Of a stretch of DNA of 64,000 nt, positions 37,706-50,036 are shown in pieces. The stretch lies in contig CM059579.1 in the NCBI GenBank assembly GCA_030386875.1, positions 89,904,253 through 89,968,252 of the forward strand. The letters are read 5' to 3'. The stretch's first letter is position 1. The number at the start of each line of letters is the position of its first letter. The translations under genes were made by a program, and so were the position numbers. The stretch comes from Morinoia aosen (lineage: Eukaryota > Arthropoda > Malacostraca > Amphipoda > Talitridae). The notes beneath the pieces are model-generated. The model did not search any database. It saw only the letters and a list, made by a program, of their open reading frames with translations, and was not told the origin of the DNA.

Positions 37706-39798
37706 TCCTTTATTAACAAACCTTTACTTGGTTTGCCAAAACGGAATCTTTTTGGAATAAAAAAAGAATAAGATGGAATATCATGCGTTTACCCAGCACT
37801 GCACTTGAAGACGAAAACGCTGCACATTTCCTACGGGAAACTTTGTAATATTTTATTGAAATGTCACGACTGGGTTCTATGTTTGTTCCAGTACTAAATG
37901 TTAACAAATGAATGTTCAAGGGGATTTGATGAAAATGGTGAATATCAATATCACACCAGTACATTCAGTAACGCGACGCATAATACTGTCATAAGTACGG
38001 TTGGATTTCCTGTTGTGTTAGTTAGAACTAGTAGTAGTCCTTGACGTTAACGTTATTTAATGACAGATTATTTAGAAAACCTCCCTATTTGATTTTGATT
38101 TAATCGTATGAAAATTTTACAGGTCATTCAGAAAATAAAAAGGGATCAAGAGGTGTTTATAAGTATTTACAATCATATTACAACTGAATGATATCTATTT
38201 ACTAAACTTCATAATTAAAGTTTTAGTCATTACTATCTTCAAAACATGCATACAAAAGAAGCCTTCAAGACGATTTTTATGAGCTTACAGAAAGGAAATA
38301 TGGAGGTGAAGCGACACAAAGCGGTCACTCAGCGTATGGAAGCGAGTGCCTCCATACAGGAACTTGCATCAGATGATTTGTATATTACAGTAGTGTAAAT
38401 TTTAGCGTCGATCAAGATGGAGGCTAGTTGAGTTTAGAAGTCTAGTTAGTTTATTCATATTTCCAGCACTTTAAGATGATCAGGCAAGATTTCATCCAAG
38501 TGGATACCTAACTCAGCTCCTTATTCATGACCGCCGCTGCTCCGTTTGCTCCAATATGAATTAACTAAATTTCAAAACTCACGGAAATATGAGGAAGAAG
38601 CTGGCGATGGCTATTTCATAATTTTTGCCTTTGAAATCAATCCATTTTTTAGAAATGAAATTAATAAGCCTATTCATTCAGTCGATAGAAAGAAGTTATT
38701 GATAAGAATTATTGCGCGCAGTCGAATAGATTGAATAAATTTTAAGATTTTAGTAATAATTTTCTCATTAATAATTTGTCTATTACTCAGTATATGATTT
38801 ACTCATACGTAGCAAGTGCACAGAATGATCCAAATGTGTAGAAATAAGAGCGATGCTCCACATACAAAATATGTTTAACGCATCCTTTTGGCATGTCATG
38901 AATGTACCCTGCCTAATGTGCACCCTTGTTTCAAACGACAATTTCCACAAGACCAGAAGGAGAGAAAATTATAGAAAAATTCATTCAGGAGGTGCCCCTT
39001 ACCGTACCTGTATAATCTCCTCAGCCAACGTACGCTGCGTGCCGCAGAGCTCGGACAACGATGTGCGTGCGTCAGCGTATGAAAGTGTTTTCTACATGAT
39101 TGAATTTGACGTGGAACATGTCTACCACATGTCTAAACCTCAAACATACTCCTGTAAAGATCAATAAAGCTTCAAAATCATAGCAATGCAGTTAAACATA
39201 AGGAAAATTCCGCAAAGCATCCTGAATGAGTAATGGAACTCAACGTTAGGAGCCTTGATACTTTCGCCGTCTATTGAGTCATATTTGTCACAATCGGTGT
39301 ATTTCTAATTCACCTTCTGATATAAATGAATGGCATTTCATCTGTTTCATGACATTTTTAATGAATAACTGTTATCATACGAGGTGAAATGTGATCGTGC
39401 AATTGCATTTTCATATTCCTTGACGTGGATAAAAATGTATTCGAGCAGTACAGTCGATTTTCCGATTCTGCTACCTACGACCTGACCAAACCAACCGCTA
39501 ACGGCCGTGGAAACGCAGTGAATGAGTTACATAATCTTTCAGTTCTTAAGCATACCTAGGACCATAGCAAAATTTTGGCTGCTCGAGAAGTACAGGCCTA
39601 TGTTCGATCAGCAAAAATAATTTAGTAATTGGAAAACACAAAATGTCGGGAAAAACTTTTATTTGCTTAGAGAATAAGAAGTACAAACCGATGTTTTGCG
39701 TGCATTTGCTCAATTCGTGCTTCCATATGTGAGGTGCACGGAATTTACAGATACAAATTTTCATTTTTTCTTGCATTCGCATTAAAATTTCTCATTAA
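37706..39798. other. Intergenic stretch, no gene seen
   Basis: AT-rich, with no recognisable feature. Confidence 0.45.
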
Positions 39799-39938
39799 TT
39801 TTTGAAATTGCCTTAGCCATTTACGCAATTCTACCATTGTTGGCATCCAGAACTCTCGCCCTCGTTAGGCACAGCAGTCGACAGGCTCCCAACAGATGTG
39901 TGGCCATCAAACGATTTTTACTTTCACGGAAATTGAGA
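39799..39938 (+). repeat. Dispersed repeat, partner of 41693-41833
   Basis: Shares TTACGCAATTCTACYATTGT, GGCATCCAGAA, GCCTCGTT/GCCCTCGTT, AGCAGTC, ACAGATRTG and CGATTTTTACTTT in order with 41693-41833, in direct orientation. It is an unclassified interspersed repeat of about 140 bp. Confidence 0.82.
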
Positions 39939-41437
39939 GGCCATCGCAGATAAATATTCCTTCAGAAACTGGCAGCGCCCTTTGATGTCTGTGCAGAGAA
40001 TGGATCAAAAGCGCCAAGCACAATGTGGGGCGAGATTGCGCTTCTTGCTGCGATGTACGAGCGTATTCAGTACGTATACGCTTCCGTGCATGCGTGCGAG
40101 TGTCGTAAATGTATGTACGTTTCTACTAATTCTATGGCATGAGAATGGTAGAATTATCCCAAAAAACCTACTTCACACAGAGTGGGAGTCTATAAACGTA
40201 TAATCCAAGAACTCAATTTGATGCATATTACTTTTTAGTCGATGAGATTTCTTCAGAAATGTACTTGCATAAGCCTTGATGTTCCTCAACTCAAGACACT
40301 AGTGACGAAAATTGTAAAGATATTTTTTCAAAGTTTTTTACACATGTCTCAATAATATTATTTTCGCATTATGGAGCTGTGCCATGCGTGGAATATCTAT
40401 ATGCAGTATATAGTTATTAGTCCCAGGCATCTCTGTCCCGCTGTCGCTGTGATGCCATCTCTGACGATGCATCCATCCTCTGCAATACTTCACTCAAACT
40501 TTAGCTCTTGTTCCAATCTCGAATTAGGATATTAGGAAAATTTCATATCCAGGTTTGAATCACTGCTTCATATAATGTTAAATCCGATCCTGTGGCATAA
40601 AATTATGTAACCTTCTGTGAGAATGTAACAATGTTAGATACGTCTAGAGGCAAACACGGATATTTTTTCAATAATATATTAATGGCACAATCGAATTTCG
40701 GTCTAACTGTAAATGATCTTAAATGAGTGTTAGTGCTCTGAACTGATTTCTTGTTCTGTGTATGACTTGCATGATTAAATTTTACTACAAACTTGAAAAA
40801 TATTTTATTGTATGTCTTTGAAATTATTCGCCGTCACAGCGGACTACCCACAATTCACGTTGATTTTCAATGTCGGTATCATCATTATGAGTTCCTTAAT
40901 TATTATTCTCATATGCATGCAATTATTCTCATATGCATGATGAAAGTACCGATTATTATCGTTTCGTGATATTGCCTTTGAATGATAGGAAACAAGAATG
41001 TTCCCTTAATAATGAAAATCTTGCATTTCTATCACCAGTGAAGCACCACGACAACCTTTCTCTCAAAGACGTACAAGCTTTCATTTAATATGTGATGCTG
41101 GATTTATAAGGAGACAATAGAGCCCTTGAAGTGGAAGCCTACGCGCGTCTCAGGAGCACAACAGCATTGTACCAGGCTCCGCTAATGCCGTGTTATCTGC
41201 TTAAGTCCTCAGTGCTGCTGTGGGGCGCTGCCCGGCCTGCCCAGGCCGGTCTACCTGCCAGCTGATCGCTGCTTAGATTGCTGGCCATTTGAATGTGCCT
41301 ACCTGTGTGTGCGGCCACTGACAGGTATTCCAATACACGCTTCTCTGCCTGACGCCCGTGTGTGTGATTTAATTAGCGAGTGTTTAAATTAGTGCACCTG
41401 TGTGTGTGTCGGTGTATATGAGGCAATTAGCAAAAGT
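39939..41437. other. Intergenic stretch, no gene seen
   Basis: No recognisable gene. The phrase ATTATTCTCATATGCATG is duplicated at about 40903 and 40922. Confidence 0.45.
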
Positions 41438-41612
41438 AAACTAATGCGTCAGTTAGCACGAGTTAGTTAACATAAGTCAGTTAATAAGAGTCAGTTAACA
41501 AGAGTCAATTAACACTAGTCAGTTAACAAGAGTCAATTAACAATAGTCAGTTAACAAGAGTCAATTAACAATAGTCAGTTAACAAGAGTCAGTTAACAAG
41601 AGCCAATTAATT
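41438..41612. repeat. About 18-bp minisatellite (GTCAGTTAACAAGA)
   Basis: Nine to ten units alternate AGTCAGTTAACAAG and AGTCAATTAACAAT. Confidence 0.9.
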
Positions 41613-41692
41613 AGCGAGAACTTAAGTTAATGCACCTGTGTGTGTGGGTGTGTGTGGCATTGGTGTATGTATCTACATACGAATTTTTTATT

Positions 41693-41833
41693 TATCTTTG
41701 AAACTACGATTGCAAGTTACGCAATTCTACTATTGTAGGCATCCAGAAGTTTTGGCCTCGTTCTGGATAGCAGTCAGCTGGCTTCCGACAGATATGTTTT
41801 CTTTTAAGCGATTTTTACTTTTACGACAACTGA
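41693..41833 (+). repeat. Dispersed repeat, partner of 39799-39938
   Basis: Second copy of the repeat of about 140 bp at 39799, with about the same boundaries. It begins in ATCTTTGAAACTACGATTGC. Confidence 0.82.
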
Positions 41834-43377
41834 GTGTAATTTAGAGTCCCATACATGCTTCACAATTAATGGTCTACATTCCTTTTTGTGCACAACTTTG
41901 TATGCTTAAATGGGATCATTCATAAACTCATGTAAAGATTGCTGACAACATTGCTTCCTAATTGAACGCTTTAATGATAAAAGTTATGTTTCAAATTACT
42001 TATTTTGGCGCGCCAGTGATGGGGAATGAATTTAGACTTGAGGTACCGATAAATTACTCTTTACAATAGCTGATATTAAGCTTCATTCTTCCCATAAAGA
42101 CGATCTTCCAGTGACTCCATGCTTTCTCTCTGTTCAGTTGTCCGTACGGCGCTTTACCGTTCATTTTTCGTAATTATTTTTGTATCTCAGAACTAAGCGA
42201 TGATATTTTTATTTGATAAAAGTCAACATTAAACTACTTATATTAAGTTTTTTTCTTTAAGCTGCACGATGCATTAAAATCAGCGCACAAGACGCAGCTA
42301 TAATAATATTACGATTTTGCGTATTTAATTATTATCACAATTATTAAGCGTATTCAATTGTGCATTTCTTCCAGCGCAATAATTTTCAAGCCTTTCATTT
42401 CTTTTTCGATGTGACAAAGAGGGAATTGAATTCGTGCACGAGTGCTGTAATTTGTATTGTAGAGAAATGAACTGAAAGCGTTGAACGAAACACACAGGTG
42501 TGGCGCACCACTGCCACAGGTGTGGTGTACCACCAGGAAAAAAAAGGAGTTATTCAATAAAATTCAGCATTAATGTAACCAGAATTTGCCTGTGTGTGTG
42601 TGTGAGCATTATTTCATTGAATGCAGTAGTAGCTTTACAGTAGGTAGATCAAATGCTGGAACGAAATTTTCCGTACGAAATTACTCGTACTTGCTAAGAG
42701 GTATTTTGGAGTGTGCTGCAGGTGTGGCATTGCCTGGATCTGCTACATTAGTGCCGAGTCGGACTCCGCTTTAAGAAAATAGATGTCGTGAAATATTCAC
42801 TTTGAGAACACATATTTACTGACTTTGTAATGGCGTAAAAGTATCTCATAAAGCGAGAAGTAGAGTTACCTGTTTTGAAGTGTTCTTCGATAATAGCAAA
42901 AATGCTGGAAACGCCGTCACAAGGAAAAAGAACCGACTCTAAAGTACAAAACACAAACTGTACGAGCATGTTTATATTTTTGCAAGCAAAACGAACAACA
43001 TAAGCGAAAATACATAAATACCAGCAATTCAGAGGTTTTTGAGTAATCAGTACAAAGAAGTACATGACACACTTTTTTATTCTGTTAACTTTTTAACTCA
43101 AAAAAACTGCTCGTTATGGCAATGTCCGTAACTTCAAGACATATAACACCTACATAAGAAGTACCTCGCAGACAAAATAACCTAAAGGACAGCGCAGAAA
43201 TGGTCAACAAAAATTAGTTTAGATAAGCACGTAACATTTTCTGCACACACAGGACGAATAAAGTACATTTACAAACTATTTACACTTGCATCATTAATTT
43301 ACATGTACATCATTATCACGCTTTTTAAGTAATTAGTATCATGTCGCTCTCACGTCTTGTCGCTCTCAAGTATGCAG
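41834..43377. other. Intergenic stretch, no gene seen
   Basis: No recognisable gene. The 14-bp phrase CACAGGTGTGGYGY is duplicated at about 42491 and 42515. Confidence 0.45.
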
Positions 43378-43580
43378 GCCATTGCAGCATTGCTGCATTA
43401 CAGCATTGCAGCATTGTAGAACTGCGGCATTGCAGCAGTGCAGCATTACGGCATTGGAGTAAGTACAGCATTGCAGCAGTACAGCATTACAGCATTGAAG
43501 TATTGCGGCATTGCAGTGGGGCAGCTCTGTAGTATTGCTGTAATGCAGCACTGAAGTATTTCAGCATTGCAGCATCAGAG
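43378..43580. repeat. 9-bp minisatellite (GCATTGCAG)
   Basis: About 22 diverged units of GCATTRCAG with GTATTGCGG and GCAGTGCAG variants. Overlapping short frames are periodic HCSIAAL-type peptide only. Confidence 0.88.
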
Positions 43581-44481
43581 TGCGCCAGCCTGTACACCCT
43601 CATAAATTTCATGAATTCATAAATTCATCATCAAATGAAGCCCCGTCACGAAGAACCGTACATCCTCCTTCGAATGATAAAATGCGCTACAGGGAGGAAA
43701 AGCTGTTGCTGTGAAAGGCAAATCCATGCTATGGCACAACCAAACACCGAATCTTAAAAGCGCTTCATTGCAACTATGAATTTAAATGGTCAATTTTCTG
43801 AAAACGAAGCTTGCTCTAACTAAATACAGAAGGCTGCACCGTCCTAAAGCATGTATGTTTACCCCCTAAGTGTATTGATGTTCATTTCATCTTTTGAATT
43901 GCACTACTGGGAATAAAATTTGATAAATTCAATTTATAAAAGTTTTGTTTTGCTGTTCGAAGGATTGTCTTCTGGCGTTTCCAACGAGTGAACTCGCCAC
44001 CATATTTGCTCTACACGTAATTCTTCTTACTCTTCACTTCCTCTCGCTCTTTACTTTTCTTTGATCTCCATGCACCTCTCCTAGCTCACCACACCTTCAT
44101 TTCATCACTAACTGCTCACCACAGAGACATGCCAGAGCATCACAGAAAAGTTTGTTTGAAAACTTTGAGAGTCATTACCGCCAAACTTGAGACAAAAAAT
44201 GGAGTCAGAAAAACAGACGGGAGACATTATGATTGGATAAATTATTATTTCAAGAGAAGGTGAAACTAAAAAATTAACATGGCTAGAGCGGAATAAAAAT
44301 TATGATGGAGTCTGTATACAAACAAACTAACGTTTAGCATTTTATTAGAAACAAGTTCACTTAACTTATTACGATAATATTTTACGATGAAATTAAGCAA
44401 ACAATGGCACTTAAATAAGCAAAAATACACATAATGAACAAATAAGGGCTTAGTGGTGTTTGAGATGCTAGCTTTACGCTC
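43581..44481. other. Intergenic stretch, no gene seen
   Basis: AT-rich. A 138-codon minus frame from 44266 has no recognisable domain and runs into the palindromic repeat at 44.6 kb. Confidence 0.45.
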
Positions 44482-44518
44482 AATCCTGAGCGTAATCTTG
44501 AGCTTTACGCTCAGGATT
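44482..44518. other. Perfect 14-bp stem-loop
   Basis: AATCCTGAGCGTAA pairs exactly with TTACGCTCAGGATT across a 9-base loop. A further TTTACGCTCA just upstream (44473) can pair with the first arm instead, so two alternative hairpins are possible. Confidence 0.7.
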
Positions 44519-44627
44519 TGAAGGCAGTTCCTATGAAAAAAATTAATTGGAATATCAAAATCGAAGTCACAACTCGTGGTGCTTCGAGCAGGCAGCTGGC
44601 GGGAGAGTCGGCTCCTCGTAGTCGCTT

Positions 44628-44675
44628 CCCAGTCTAACTTTTTCGCCGCTTGCATGCATGTTTTACGCCGCCTAA
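44628..44675. mobile_element. Palindromic (fold-back) element, half copy
   Basis: One arm only of the family at 4.7, 5.1 and 15.5 kb: CCCAGTCTAAC, then TTTTTCGCCGC, TTGCATGCATG and GCCGCCTAA. The sequence stops at the palindrome centre, as if the other arm were deleted. Confidence 0.7.
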
Positions 44676-45732
44676 CAAACATAATGCATCAATATAAAGA
44701 TATATCAAAAAACAAAGTGGAAAAACAATCAACAAAATAAGTACCGCCACCAAGTGTTACAGCAAAATAAGCACCGCTGAGAGTCACTTCATATCTCGAG
44801 GTTATTCACTTTTCTCTTCTACATATTGTTACATATATGATCTTGCTTCTGATTTTGAATGGTAAAAACGACGTCGTACTCCAAAAGCTTCTGGCTTATT
44901 TGCTGATTTGCTTCTTGGGAGTTTCATGAAAATGGAAGGAAATTTTATAAAATATATTTTGTTCCTTCTTACAAGTCTCATGTACGATGTTTTTGATGAA
45001 AATGTTTGAGGTAAGCTCTGCCTAAAGTTGGTCGGGACAATGCTATGCAAAATTTTGGCAGTCATTTTCAGTAATTTGATTTTTTTTATAGTCAAGACGA
45101 CGCTAAAAATAAAACGCAGCTTGTCTAATGCACTTGGACTGTGTCTATAGTCCTGAGAAAATTTTCTACGTAATATGCGTTGAAAATTGCTAATGTTTTT
45201 GGGAGATTTTTCAAAGTCGAGGTTTAAGCTGGAATATTACCAGCAGCAGCTTGTGTTGGGTCAACACTAGGGTCTAAATTTATTTAATGTCTTCAATAAA
45301 AACTAGTTCTGTTCAAAAGTTCAAATATCGAAGCTGTGCACTTCAGTCACGCGGATTTGTTTTAATGCGCGTGAAGGGAGAAGTTTTGGCCGCTCAATAG
45401 AACGTACGGCACGCAGCAGTTTTGGTGGTTATGTAGATTTGTATTCATTCTCTTAGCAACTTTACCAAAGTCACTTAGTGTGGAGTGGCAATAAAAGAGT
45501 AGAATAGAAAATGAGACGTTTCACAGTTCCATTTTGATACACTGAATCAAAAATTGAGCTTGTTTGTCTTGTCGAGATTCGGTAGAGGCGTGGAGCTTGT
45601 GTCCAATTCGCCGCACGGTGACCCTTTCATTTATTCGTTATTCGATTTTAGTTATTTCTATAACTCGCCAAATTGCAACGTAAACAGCGCAAGTCCGGGC
45701 GTGCACACACCACTCTCATTATTTGGGGCTAT
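44676..45732. other. Intergenic stretch, no gene seen
   Basis: No recognisable gene. Confidence 0.4.
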
Positions 45733-45841
45733 AATATAACTTTTGAATGCACTAATGGATTAAAAAGTTAGGTAAAATGTTATCCATATAAGTTTCGAAT
45801 GAACTAATGGATTGAAAAGTCCGGCCAGATGTAATCCATTT
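45733..45841. repeat. Tandem duplication, unit about 55 bp
   Basis: Two copies share TTTxGAATGxACTAATGGATT, AAAAGT and ATGTxATCCAT. Confidence 0.75.
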
Positions 45842-47256
45842 TGCTAAGAGTGGCAATAATGTTCAATAAAATAATCGAAAGGAGTTTCTCAACATTAGGA
45901 AACAATATTCTAAATTGTATTTGGAAGGTAATGCAGTATTCAACCCAAATACATAGAACTTTACGAGCAGAATTCCTCCAAAATTGCGACAGTATATAAG
46001 AAACGGTAAAATACAAATATGTTAATGCTGTTGTAGTTCAAAGTCCTGGTGTATGGTGCGTTCCCACATTTACTTGTACATGAGCGCATCGTGTATAAAC
46101 AGTTCAAAGCAAATTAAGCGATAACAAGTGTTCAAATTAATCGTTCGTACGCGCCACGCACCAGATTATGTGGCAGTAATCATCATTTTGTGAAGTTGTA
46201 ACAATGCAACAATAATAGGTGCGTAATTTAATCAATCGTCTCGGCGCTGTGTTCACTGAACGTGCCCACGAAGCATGCTCCCCTACATAAAGTACACAAG
46301 TTCAGTACATTACCGCAGTTCATTATGAACTGAACATGAGAAAGACGGTGGTTGTAATTTTTTTTCTGTGTGCCGATTATATAGAGCCTCTCATGTGTGG
46401 GTGTGTAGGTACGTATTATTTGTGTGGGTGTGGGATAGTCGGCCTGTACTTTAGCAAGTAGGCAAGTATACACAAGTACTCTAATATAGTTCATGCTCCA
46501 GAGACTGGAGGAGCTGTTCGTTTTGAATTTATTCAGTACTATTGAAGGAGCGCGAGGGAGAGCATGTAAGGCTTACAAAAGTTGCGAGCTGCAGTTGAGG
46601 CAGAGAGACCAAGTCACCTTCTTAGTAAATACATACAATCGTGCGGGTTCACCTCACAGCACAATGTCGATCTTCATTATAAAATTTCTATCTCAAAATA
46701 AATCACATGCGTAGATCTAGTAACAAATGACAATGTTTTGATTGCAACATATTTACATTTCTATGCAGCCAGCACAGCGTGCACGATCGTGTCCGCGATC
46801 ACCTAAAAATAAGAGTTTCACACGTGATAACTTCACTGCACACTTTGCTGCTCCGAGTGTTCCAATCTAACTGATGCAGTGTGAGAACTTATGCAAAGTT
46901 ACGCCTCTAATAAAAACGAATATACAAACAATTGAACATTTTAATTTGTTCTTTGATTCAACGGAGCTCCTGCAATAGAAAAATATTCTCCACAGCGGAG
47001 TGAAGCTGTTTCTATGGAAGGAGGCATATGAACACTCTCATAATGCTCATAATGACCTCCGTCTCGGCGCCTACATATCATGTTGCACTCCTTGTTTCGA
47101 CCATACGAGCAGCACGGGTCAGGTAGCTACACACACAACATATATTTTACATGTTGATACAAACCAGTGATATTCTTGTTGTTTCTCAAAGTAAAAATTA
47201 CTTGTGTAAAAATTCACTCTCATTCATTTTTTCTGACCACTTATAGAAACCTATTT
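45842..47256. other. Intergenic stretch downstream of islet
   Basis: No recognisable gene. Lies 3' of the Islet stop codon, so part may be 3' UTR if the transcript is long. Confidence 0.4.
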
Positions 47257-47721
47257 TCAGTAACAGATCGATGCTGCAGGTATTGATACAAAACTCCTTA
47301 TGATATTAAATAAAAATGAGTATGCATCATCACCTTCATCAAGAGCAGATTCTATTCGGACAGAAGCACAGAGTGGCAAAGGGTTTCCCAACGGTGTTTT
47401 GCTGTTCAACATAACATAAAGCTGCAAGACTGTTTTTTTAAAAAAACAGAGTCCATAACATAATGCTGCAAGACCGCTCTCTCTAAAAAAAGCAAGGTAC
47501 ATCGAGTTATCCCCACCGCAAAACAAAAAAAATTCCCCGACGACACTTTCAACGACAAAAGTCGTCTCAGCAGACCAGTCATCGTTCAGAGCTGATGCCA
47601 CGAACTTCTCTCCCGGTCGCAACAAGCGGACCGTTCAAGAACAAGATTAGAATTTAACGTAGTATAATATATCATACTATATTATAATTTAATATAAGTT
47701 GATACTGCACGGCTGCACGGA
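47257..47721 (-). other. Probable islet 3' UTR or flank, with an unrecognised 122-codon frame
   Basis: Directly 3' of the Islet stop. A minus-strand frame at 47257-47625 begins MLRPGEKFVASALNDDWS. It contains an internal near-duplication of about 46 bp (47408-47500, CATAACATAAAGCTGCAAGAC and CATAACATAATGCTGCAAGAC). I recognise no family. I also found no clear AATAAA close to the stop on the minus strand, so the 3' end cannot be fixed. Confidence 0.35.
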
Positions 47722-48090
47722 TCAGGGGCTGGTGCTGGCACTTAAGGGGGCCGTCATGCTGTCGTCGCTCTCCAAGTAGGAGACGTAGCTGTCGCTGTGG
47801 GCCGACTCGTCGTAGGCCACGAAATCAAACTTCCCACCGTCGGGCACACCGTGAGTGGACGGGGGAGTTTGGTGTTGTTGGGGTGGCGGGTGTAACTGCT
47901 GGTGTTGTAAGGGTGGGGGTTGTTGCTGCTGTGGTGTTGGGGGTTGTTGTGGTGGGGTTGGCTGGGATTGGGATGGGGGTGGGGGAGCGGGTTGGGTTGA
48001 CTGTTGGGGGTGCAAGTGAGGTGCCAGAGGGTGCCCGGGTTGACATAAGATCTCGGATGCCGGTATCATCTCTGTTCCGAAGCCGTGCAT
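47722..48090 (-). CDS. tup: Islet/tailup LIM-homeodomain factor, terminal coding exon
   Basis: Last coding exon, 122 codons plus a TGA stop at 47722-47724. The acceptor is a pyrimidine-rich TTTTGGTCAACTTTCAG followed by ATGCACGGC, phase 0, joining to the SQ of the preceding exon to give LMSQ-MHGFGTEM. The peptide begins MHGFGTEMIPASEILCQPGH, continues through a region of about 60 residues rich in Pro, Gln and His, and ends with FDFVAYDESAHSDSYVSYLESDDS before the stop. Arthropod Islet (tailup) proteins have the same order: an MHG start, a low-complexity middle and an acidic SYLESD-type tail. Islet is a nuclear transcription factor that specifies motor neurons, heart and other fates. The acidic tail could serve activation, but that is inference. 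Confidence 0.93.
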   Translation of the reverse strand: MHGFGTEMIPASEILCQPGHPLAPHLHPQQSTQPAPPPPSQSQPTPPQQPPTPQQQQPPPLQHQQLHPPPQQHQTPPSTHGVPDGGKFDFVAYDESAHSDSYVSYLESDDSMTAPLSASTSP

Positions 48091-48694
48091 CTGAAAGTTG
48101 ACCAAAAAAAGTTCCTATTAATAATTTGCATCAGAATAAGCTATACACAAGAAGCATTTTATGACATAATTGTTCTACTTACGTCGATTTGAATCAAGAA
48201 TATTTTGCTCAAAAAGTGTTTTCTGTGGTTTATCGCGTAAGCCGGGATTTTTTTTTTCATTTTGTAATTTCTTTATTCACAACGACTCACAAATTTTCCT
48301 ACTGTGATAAGCCATTTCGTATTTATTATCAACCCTTTACTTCTGATTTCTTTTGCTTGCATTTTCATTTAAGAATTTTAACTAATGAGCATGTATTACT
48401 ATACTGCAATTATTACTATTCTTTTCTTTCTTTTACTATTACTATTCTTTTATTCTTTTTTTCTTTCCATGTCTCTACACATCATCCGATTTCATCTCTC
48501 TACCTTTCACCCCCTTCCGCCTTATATATGTATATATATATATATATATATCCTGTACCCATCATTCCTCTTCAACCTATTCACCCATCATTCGTATTCT
48601 ATCCCTTCATCCCTCTCCCTCCACTCCCCCTCGTATTCTATCCCTTCGTCCCTCTCCCTCCACTCCCAGGGTCGGCAAGTTGTACACATACACA

Positions 48695-48741
<47 letters not shown>

Positions 48742-50036
48742 GGCGGGCGGGCGCGGCTATTTGCCGGCAGTAACACAAAACTGCGCAGGCCGCGGCGCTG
48801 TGTGCTCAGTAAAGATATTCTTGAAACATTATCTCCTGCTGCTGTGTGCGGCCGGCACGACCGCACACAGCAAATACAGCCCTCACACGACCTCGTCTGC
48901 ACACACACCGTCTCTATTTCTCTGTCTGTCTGTCTCTCTGTTTGTCTATCTGTGTGTGCACTTGCATTTCTTCTCAGTCACGTTCGCATCGTACAAACTC
49001 ATTGCAAATGTTTCCTTCTGAGTTTTGATGAAATCGGCGTTTTTTTATTAGTCTCCCTAAGTCGAGTTTTGCGCGCCAAATAAATTGTTTGCTGGAATTT
49101 CTGTGAGTGCTGAATAAATTAGCTCTTTTTTATCAGTTTCCTGAGGTTAATTTTGGCTCATTTTAACGTTCTTTATCAAATAAGTAGAGAAGTTATGGCT
49201 TAAAATATCTTTCAAATAGAAATATCAAATTTTATTTTAACTTTTCCCCGAAATATTTTTAAAACCGAAAGCATAGTGTCTTCACTTCACTAATCAGCCC
49301 TTAATTAGTTCTATTAACTGTAAGTGAGAGGACGCGTGCGCTAATTAATTTTTCATTAGAAGCGCTAATTAGCCGTAAATTAATATTCCGTAAAATAAGA
49401 GATTTGCTAATATCAGGTAATGACTCAGTGTGAGAATGGTGCCGTGAAGGGCCTCATCTAATGAAATGAAGTGTTCCTATTTCGAACCTGTATCATGTTC
49501 TAGCGAGCTAATTATATTTTAAAACGTATTTTGAATCCTGATTTTCTTCGAAACAATAATCGCTCATGACGCAAAATTACAATTTACTGTAAAGCTGCAA
49601 AGCAAAATGGCAATTCTGATATTTTGTCGTGTGGTAAACTTTCGTTTGAAAACTGGCACCCGTTTACTAAAATTGAACGTATTCCTTGAAAACCTGAGGA
49701 AGCTTTTCTGCATAAAATACAGAAAAAGTACAGTTTATCACCCCCAAATTTATAGGGTAAAACCAAACTTTGGGTAAAACCGAAAATATGGGGTCAATAA
49801 ATTTAAGTTATTCCGCATGATAGGGAAATGGGAGGATAATGTTACATTTCCAGACCCTCGGTCCGTGCCATTTCTCAGCGTGACACCACACCACATCTCT
49901 TGGTTGTGAAGGACACACTTTTGTTCACTAAAATTGAGGGCAATTCAGAAAATTTTACGTTGAACATTAGAAGAAAGAAAAGCTGAGTGGAGGGGAGCTG
50001 CACAAGGATTTACACGTTCACCTGAATCTCATGCGG
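48091..50036 (-). other. Islet last intron, 3' part
   Basis: The intron between the last two Islet exons is 48091-52427. This portion has no other gene. It contains a TA microsatellite (about 48523-48551), a (CA)n tract (about 48683-48740), and on the transcript strand a purine-rich GAGGGAGAGGGACGAAGGG-like stretch (about 48595-48668, duplicated). Confidence 0.7.
48683..48740. repeat. (CA)n microsatellite in the islet intron
   Basis: About 29 dinucleotides with one interruption (ACACACCACAC). On the transcribed minus strand it reads (TG)n. Confidence 0.95.

Noticed and set aside
44266-44682. 138-codon minus frame
   Set aside because: No recognisable domain, and its N-terminal part is translated from a palindromic repeat and hairpin.
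47257-47625. 122-codon minus frame as a separate gene downstream of islet
   Set aside because: No recognisable domain, internal duplication in low-complexity sequence, and a position expected for 3' UTR. Kept only as part of the flank description.
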